Positions 59,594 through 64,000 of a stretch of 64,000 nucleotides of DNA are shown here, in pieces. The stretch is from Microbacterium sp. Root180. GTDB taxonomy: Bacteria; Actinomycetota; Actinomycetes; Actinomycetales; Microbacteriaceae. Within the stretch, counting starts at the first letter, position 1, and the number at the start of each line of letters is the position of its first letter. The notes beneath the pieces are model-generated. The model was not told the origin of the DNA, searched no databases, and saw only the letters and a list, made by a program, of their open reading frames with translations. The position numbers were made by a program, and so were the translations under genes. The stretch is from NCBI RefSeq assembly GCF_001428485.1, contig NZ_LMHS01000003.1, positions 727,626 through 791,625 on the forward strand, written 5' to 3'.

Positions 59594-61393
59594 CTAGCTT
59601 CCGGACTGTGCGGGTCGCCGCCGGCCGATGGCCAGGACCAGGCCCACCCCGATGAGTGCTGCCGCGAGACCGACCGCCCACCCGGTGGGGAGAGCGGAAC
59701 CCGTGGCCGCAAGGCTGGGGGGAGGGGAGCCGGGCGGCACTGTGGTGGGGTTCTCGAGTGCGATCGCGACGGCGGGTTCGTCGGTGATCGTGAACGACGC
59801 GGTGCCATCACCGTTGTCGGTGACCCCGGCGCCGGTGAACACCGGCGTGCCGAAGACCACACCCGGCATCGACGGAGCAACCTCCGACAGCGTCACCACC
59901 GTTCCCTCGGGCACATCACTCAGCGCAGCGGTCTCACCGTTCGCGACGACCAGCTCACCCGTCACAGGCTCGCCGTCGAGATCGTAGGAGTACTCGACCG
60001 TGAAGCCCCGATCCCCCACGACACCCGCACCCGGTCCGGTCACGGACTTCGTCACCTCCAGACCACCCAGAACACGAGTGGCGGGGTTCTCGAGTCCGAT
60101 CGCGACAGCGGCTTCGTCCGTGATCGTGAACGACGCGGTGCCGCCACCGTTGTCGGTCACCCCGGCGCCGGTGAACACCGGCGTGCCGAAGACCACACCC
60201 GGCATCGACGGAGCAACCTCCGACAGCGTCACCACGGTCCCCTCGGGCACATCCGTCAGCCCAGCGGTCTCACCGGTCGCGACGACCAGCTCACCCGTGA
60301 TGGGCTCCCCCGCGAGGTCGTAGGAGTACTCGACCGTGAAGTCCTGACCCCCCACGACGCCGGCACCCGTACCGGTCACCGTCTTCGTCACCGCGAAGTC
60401 GCCGAGCCCGTCCCCGTCGACGCCGCCGCCAGAGCCCACGTACTCGACGGGTTCCGCGACGACGTTGAATCCGGTTCCGCTGGCGGTGTTGTTGAAGACA
60501 TCGCCGTCTTCCACCCCGGCCGGGAGCGGCATCGTCACGAAGATGATGTAGATGCGGGATCCGTCGGTCACCGGACCGTTGATCGTGACGTCGAACTCGT
60601 CCTCGGCCGGCCGGTCGGCGACGGTGAACGTCCCGGGGGTCGTGCCCTGCGCGAGCCAGCTGACCAGATCGAGATCCGGCCAATCGCTCGTCGCGAGCGA
60701 CGCGACCTTCGCATCGGTCGTCGGGTTGAACGCGAGGGCCGAGTCATAGTGGTCGGTGATGACCACCGGCGATCCGTCCACAGGAGCGAGAAGTGCTCCC
60801 GGTACGACGATCTGCCATTCGATGAGCGAACCGTTCGCGCGGAGGTAGCCGTACTTCTGCACCTCGGTCGGCACCGGTCGGTCCGCGATCACCACGCCAC
60901 CGGGTGTCGGGACGGTGTAGGTCACCCCGTTCTCCGACTCGAAGACGACCTCGTCCTCGTCGACCTCCTCGACGAACTTTGCCGCGAAGTCGACATGCCC
61001 GGTGATGTTGACGTGGGTGTCGGCGTAGTCCGACAGGGTGCAGACGAACGAGTGGTCGTTGACGACACAGGTGCCTGCGACGTTGCCCTCGGCATCCAAG
61101 AGGTCGAAGGTCGAGGAGTAGCCCAGCACGGCTTGCGGGAAGTTGATCGTGAACGTATCGCCGGCCACCGCGGAGTCCGGAATCGCGAAGTCCGCTCGGA
61201 ACGTGTAGGGGGTCTCCCCGTGCAGAGGCGGCGGATTGGTGATCGTGATGTTCGTGACCGGATCTATTTCCGCCGCGTGGGCGGCGGTCGGCGCGAATGC
61301 CAGACCGGCTATCGCCGTCAAAAGCGCCATGAGCGCGGCCATCCAGGTGCGGATCGGCCGGCGGGTTCTGCGCAGGTCGGCGGGGGTTGTCAT
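59594..61393 (-). CDS. Sortase-anchored surface protein with two DUF5979 repeats
   Basis: A 599-residue cell-wall protein. A signal peptide (residues 1-40, ending AHAAE) is followed by an adhesin-type Ig-like region (about 45-330) rich in Asp/Thr and beta strands, then two nearly identical DUF5979 repeats of 112 residues. A Pro-rich spacer (TTVPPGSPPPS) leads to the sorting signal: LAATG at 561-565, a hydrophobic helix and RRRP. LAxTG is the signal of actinobacterial class E sortases. GAGGAG precedes the ATG. Adhesion or a pilin-like role is inferred. Confidence 0.88.
   Translation of the reverse strand: MTTPADLRRTRRPIRTWMAALMALLTAIAGLAFAPTAAHAAEIDPVTNITITNPPPLHGETPYTFRADFAIPDSAVAGDTFTINFPQAVLGYSSTFDLLDAEGNVAGTCVVNDHSFVCTLSDYADTHVNITGHVDFAAKFVEEVDEDEVVFESENGVTYTVPTPGGVVIADRPVPTEVQKYGYLRANGSLIEWQIVVPGALLAPVDGSPVVITDHYDSALAFNPTTDAKVASLATSDWPDLDLVSWLAQGTTPGTFTVADRPAEDEFDVTINGPVTDGSRIYIIFVTMPLPAGVEDGDVFNNTASGTGFNVVAEPVEYVGSGGGVDGDGLGDFAVTKTVTGTGAGVVGGQDFTVEYSYDLAGEPITGELVVATGETAGLTDVPEGTVVTLSEVAPSMPGVVFGTPVFTGAGVTDNGGGTASFTITDEAAVAIGLENPATRVLGGLEVTKSVTGPGAGVVGDRGFTVEYSYDLDGEPVTGELVVANGETAALSDVPEGTVVTLSEVAPSMPGVVFGTPVFTGAGVTDNGDGTASFTITDEPAVAIALENPTTVPPGSPPPSLAATGSALPTGWAVGLAAALIGVGLVLAIGRRRPAQSGS
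59725..60396 (-). repeat. Tandem 336-base coding repeat (2 copies)
   Basis: Two in-frame units of 336 bases (112 codons) lie side by side, with near-identical stretches around 59770-59930 and 60106-60266. They encode the two DUF5979 domains of the surface protein. Such repeats can expand or contract by recombination. Confidence 0.75.
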
Positions 61394-61631
61394 GCTGGCT
61401 CCTCGTGGGAAAAAACGGTGTCAGGCATTCCGTTGCGTGCCTGAAGAGTTAGAGCCCACGAATGCGCGTTCTATGACGCGTCTTCGGGAATCCGTTCGGG
61501 CTTGTCGGCTGCGACTGAGGGACGACCGCGGACTGACGACGACCGCATCGGCGGGTTGTTGCCGGCGGTGTTAGCCTCTGACGAGATCAGGCGATGGCCT
61601 CCCCCATCGACCACCGTTCGCGAGGTGCCCC

Positions 61632-62480
61632 ATGGCTCGGTGGACCACCACCAGCGTCGCTCGAGCCGCTTCCCGGTCGGCCTCGGGCCGGTTCCTCTTG
61701 CGAGTGGCTCGCGATCTCGGACGGATTCAGTTCGTCGACCGCGGCATGACTCTCGCCGCGCATGCCTTCACCTCGATCGTGCCGATCTTGATCATCGCGG
61801 GAGCGCTGCGTTCGCGACTGGACTCGCAAACGGGCCCGATCTTCGCCGAGCACCTCGGGCTTGACGCGGCGACGGCCGAGATTCTGCAGAGATCACTCCC
61901 CGCCGGCGAGCAAGAGCTGCGGGCGACGGGCGTCATCGGCATCGTCCTTCTCGTGATCGCCGCTACGTCGTTCGCGCGGGCTCTGGAGCGGAGCTTTCGC
62001 GTCATCTGGCATACGCCGCCCAACCGTCTCGGATTCGGCTGGCGTTGGCTGGCAGCGCTCGCCGCGGTGGTCATAGGCCTCGCTTTGGTCATCGCGGCAC
62101 GCATCCTCGTGCAGGGTGACGGCGCACTGACGCTGCTCGAGTTCGTCATCGAAGTCGTTCTCTGGAGTGCACTGTGGTGGATCGCGTCCTGGATCGTGAT
62201 CGACCGCCGGGTCACGCTTCGCGAGCTTCTGCCCGGCTCTGTGCTCGCCGGACTCGGATTCGCGGTTGCGGGGATCGTCGGCCGTGCATTTCTTCCTCTG
62301 CTGCTCGCGGACTCTGCCCATCGATTCGGCGTTCTCGGCATGACATTCGCCTACATCGGGTGGCTGCTGGCGTTGGCGATGATCCTCCTCGTCGCGGTGA
62401 CGGCGGGCCGCGTCGTCCATCTCACGTATGCAGGGCGTGCGTGGCGTCAGTCCGCTTCGGCGTCGGCGGATCGCCGCTGA
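61632..62480 (+). CDS. YihY/BrkB family membrane protein
   Basis: A 282-residue protein with a hydrophilic N-terminus and about six transmembrane helices. It shows the family pattern of an early helix (LAAHAFTSIVPILIIAGAL), SFARALERSFRVIW, and RELLPGSVLAGLGFAV. These proteins were once annotated as ribonuclease BN; their transport or membrane function is unknown. The 238 bases upstream hold no gene I can support. Confidence 0.87.
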   Translation: MARWTTTSVARAASRSASGRFLLRVARDLGRIQFVDRGMTLAAHAFTSIVPILIIAGALRSRLDSQTGPIFAEHLGLDAATAEILQRSLPAGEQELRATGVIGIVLLVIAATSFARALERSFRVIWHTPPNRLGFGWRWLAALAAVVIGLALVIAARILVQGDGALTLLEFVIEVVLWSALWWIASWIVIDRRVTLRELLPGSVLAGLGFAVAGIVGRAFLPLLLADSAHRFGVLGMTFAYIGWLLALAMILLVAVTAGRVVHLTYAGRAWRQSASASADRR

Positions 62481-62517
62481 GACGCGGGCTCCCCGTTCGA
62501 CAGGGTCTGGACAGCGC

Positions 62518-62823
62518 CTATTCGAAGACGGGCGTGAGGAATCGGCGTTCGTAGCGGCGGATGCAGCCGGTGCGGCGAGCGAATTCGTACGCGTCCATGC
62601 ATTCCGGGTCGGTGCGGGAAGCCTGCCGGTAGGTTTCGTAGTCGGCGAGGGAGGGGAAGGTGAACAGGGCGAACGCTTCGTCGCTGTCACCTTCGCTGGG
62701 CAGGAAGTAGCCGTGGTGCGTGCCGCCGAAGCGATCGACCAGGCGGATCCACGTCTGCGCGTACTGAGTGAAGTCGTCGAGCTTGTCGGCGTCGATCTCG
62801 TAACGGAGGTGGACGGTGATCAT
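62518..62823 (-). CDS. NIPSNAP family protein
   Basis: A 101-residue ferredoxin-like-fold protein of the NIPSNAP family. It shows MITVHLRYEIDADKLDDF at the start, HHGYFLPSEGDSDEAFALF and a C-terminal RRYERRFLTP. The cellular role is unknown. GGGAG lies 6 bases before the ATG at 62823. It converges with the YihY/BrkB gene. Confidence 0.88.
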   Translation of the reverse strand: MITVHLRYEIDADKLDDFTQYAQTWIRLVDRFGGTHHGYFLPSEGDSDEAFALFTFPSLADYETYRQASRTDPECMDAYEFARRTGCIRRYERRFLTPVFE

Positions 62824-63105
62824 GTGGTCTCCCGGTCGAGGACGTAGCGGTGGTTGCGGATGCTGCGAGCGCGAGCAAGTATCGCCGAACGCTGAGACCG
62901 TCCCTGCCACAATCGGTGGTCCCGCCGCGATGTGGCAGGAATCCGCGCAAGATCGGACGCGGGAACGGATGGCGGCGTACGCCCGCGCGGGGTCGTAGAC
63001 TTCATCAACACTCCGTGGATGGTGCCGGCGATCGAGAACGTCGCCCACATCTTCATCGTCTCGATGACGATCGGAGTGACGCTGTCGGTACCGGTGGGAG
63101 TGAAC

Positions 63106-63378
63106 ATGAGCGGCGAGTGGCATCGTAAGCATCTCGGAGACGACGTACCGGAGCAGGCGCCCGGTGAGGAGACGCTGTTGGGCGCCGCCGGCGACGAGGT
63201 TCCCCCGGGCGGAGTCGTCGCGGGCTCGTTCGATCAGGAGTTCCCCGTCGCCGACCCGTACGCGGGCATTCCGGCCGATGAAGTCGGCCTGCCGCCCCTG
63301 AGCGAGGCGGAGCAGGAGGCCGTGGCGCGCGAGGCGGACCGTCTCGCAGACGACCTGGACGCACGCCGCGACCTCTGA
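63106..63378 (+). CDS. Small acidic hypothetical protein
   Basis: A 90-residue acidic protein (rich in Asp, Glu, Pro and Gly) ending in a charged helix (AEQEAVAREADRLADDL). No family is recognised. ATG at 63106 has GGGAG about 5 bases upstream. The frame stays open to 62932, and the stretch from about 62995 has G/C-ending codons encoding a possible membrane helix (NVAHIFIVSMTIGVTL), so a longer protein is possible. Confidence 0.55.
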   Translation: MSGEWHRKHLGDDVPEQAPGEETLLGAAGDEVPPGGVVAGSFDQEFPVADPYAGIPADEVGLPPLSEAEQEAVAREADRLADDLDARRDL

Positions 63379-63420
63379 CCACCCGCGACGCGAGAGACTC
63401 CAGCGAGGAGTGAATTCGGA

Positions 63421-64000
63421 TCAGGTCACCGGCGTCGCAATGGCCACGACATTGTCGGCGTACAGTCCTGTCGTCGGATCGATCGGTCCGCCGCAGGTGA
63501 TGAGCACCAGGTTCCGTGAACCCTCCCGCGCGAACAGCTCGGCGACCGGCAGTTCCCGCTTCCGGATGTTCGTCACGCTCTCGACTGCGTACCGATGCAC
63601 GCCTCCCGCGGCGTCGGTGACCTCGACGACCGCGCCCACCGCCAGGTCGCGCAGTCGGCTGAACGGGCCGATCGAGTACACCCGCGAGTCGACGTGGGCG
63701 GCGATGACGACGTTCCCGTCCGCGCTGGAGGGGTCGGATCCGTAGCGGTACCATCCGCCGATCGCAGGATCGTCGGGGATCTGCATGAAGCCTTCGGGCT
63801 CGACTCCGACCGGCTGCACCGCCACATCGACCTCGACGGTGGGCGCGACGAGCCTCACCGGCGGTGTCGGCGTGCGGGTGGGTGGCGGAGTCGCCGGGGC
63901 GACCGGCACCTCGACGGCGGGGGTCGGGCGCACCGTCGCCGTCGGCGAAGGCGTGCCCGCCGTAGGGGCGGCGCCCGGTGATGAGGCGCACGCCGTGAGC
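63421..64000 (-). CDS. Class F sortase (5' end off window)
   Basis: The frame is open to the right edge, so the N-terminus is missing. The visible part begins with LTACASS, a possible lipobox or membrane end, then a long Pro/Thr linker, then the sortase domain. The catalytic His lies in IAAHVDS and the Cys in LITCGGP; the Arg would follow near the C-terminal region. Class F sortases of actinobacteria are small and usually anchored by an N-terminal helix. It may serve surface proteins, but the nearby LAATG protein fits class E better. Confidence 0.85.
   Translation of the reverse strand, partial: LTACASSPGAAPTAGTPSPTATVRPTPAVEVPVAPATPPPTRTPTPPVRLVAPTVEVDVAVQPVGVEPEGFMQIPDDPAIGGWYRYGSDPSSADGNVVIAAHVDSRVYSIGPFSRLRDLAVGAVVEVTDAAGGVHRYAVESVTNIRKRELPVAELFAREGSRNLVLITCGGPIDPTTGLYADNVVAIATPVT

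Noticed and set aside
62814..62998. Small + strand frame of about 60 codons before the acidic protein
   Set aside because: It overlaps the start of the NIPSNAP gene antisense, has no ribosome binding site and resembles no known protein.
1..64000. tRNA, rRNA, CRISPR array, insertion sequence or prophage
   Set aside because: No cloverleaf, spaced repeat array, transposase, integrase or phage structural motif was recognised on either strand by reading; a dedicated search could still find a small RNA.

Overview
The window is high-GC DNA with dense, largely ATGA/GTGA-overlapping genes and looks like an actinobacterial chromosome, most probably a Microbacterium or another Microbacteriaceae member. 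Support comes from the multiple C-glycoside deglycosidase genes, a DUF222-HNH (13E12-type) gene, a SigK/RskA-like pair, a CtpE-like ATPase and the gene content overall. The taxonomic call is inference from gene types, not from a marker gene. No rRNA, tRNA, CRISPR array, insertion sequence or prophage was recognised.

Region 1 (1-20.3 kb) reads as a catabolic island for aromatic C-glycosides. A sugar-type ABC importer (14.9-16.2 and 13.0-14.8 kb, no ATPase) would bring the compound in. A pyranose-oxidase/CarA-like GMC flavoprotein (10318-11847) would oxidise the sugar at C3. C-glycoside deglycosidases would then break the C-C bond. There are five alpha-type TIM barrels and five DUF6379 beta-type domains: three separate pairs (4899-6321, 7206-8727, 8740-10268) and two single-chain beta-alpha fusions (17391-18866 and 18882-20183). 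Companion genes (Gfo/Idh/MocA dehydrogenase, ThuA-like protein, hydroxypyruvate-isomerase-like protein, SnoaL-like protein) fit processing of the released keto sugar. An extradiol dioxygenase and a fumarylacetoacetate-hydrolase-family gene running off the left edge fit ring cleavage of the aglycone. A ROK and a LysR regulator lie inside the island, and two shared promoter elements connect its transcription units.

Region 2 (20.3-30.4 kb) holds a NarL-type two-component system with an ABC-2 exporter, an FdhF/YdeP-type molybdopterin oxidoreductase, a DUF222-HNH gene with a LexA-like box, an HSL-type esterase and an MFS exporter.

Region 3 (30.4-41.9 kb) appears to be one TetR-controlled regulon. 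It contains a dipeptide/oligopeptide ABC importer (Opp type), a malate/tartrate-type dehydrogenase, an S9 peptidase, an M20 peptidase and an alpha/beta hydrolase with the complete fluoroacetate dehalogenase residue set. Three copies of a palindrome of the form TAGTCAATG-N-CATTGACTA lie at the three promoters.

Region 4 (42.0-64.0 kb) is mixed. It has a Pnkp-Hen1 RNA repair pair; an ECF sigma/RskA/fasciclin unit with two matching SigK-like promoters; PPK2; a diacylglycerol-kinase-family gene; an RsbQ-like hydrolase translationally coupled to a PAS-GAF-GGDEF cyclase; a SHOCT membrane protein; a HAD phosphatase plus sulfatase; a P-type ATPase with a long C-terminal extension; a sortase-anchored DUF5979 repeat protein; a YihY/BrkB membrane protein; a NIPSNAP protein; and a class F sortase running off the right edge.
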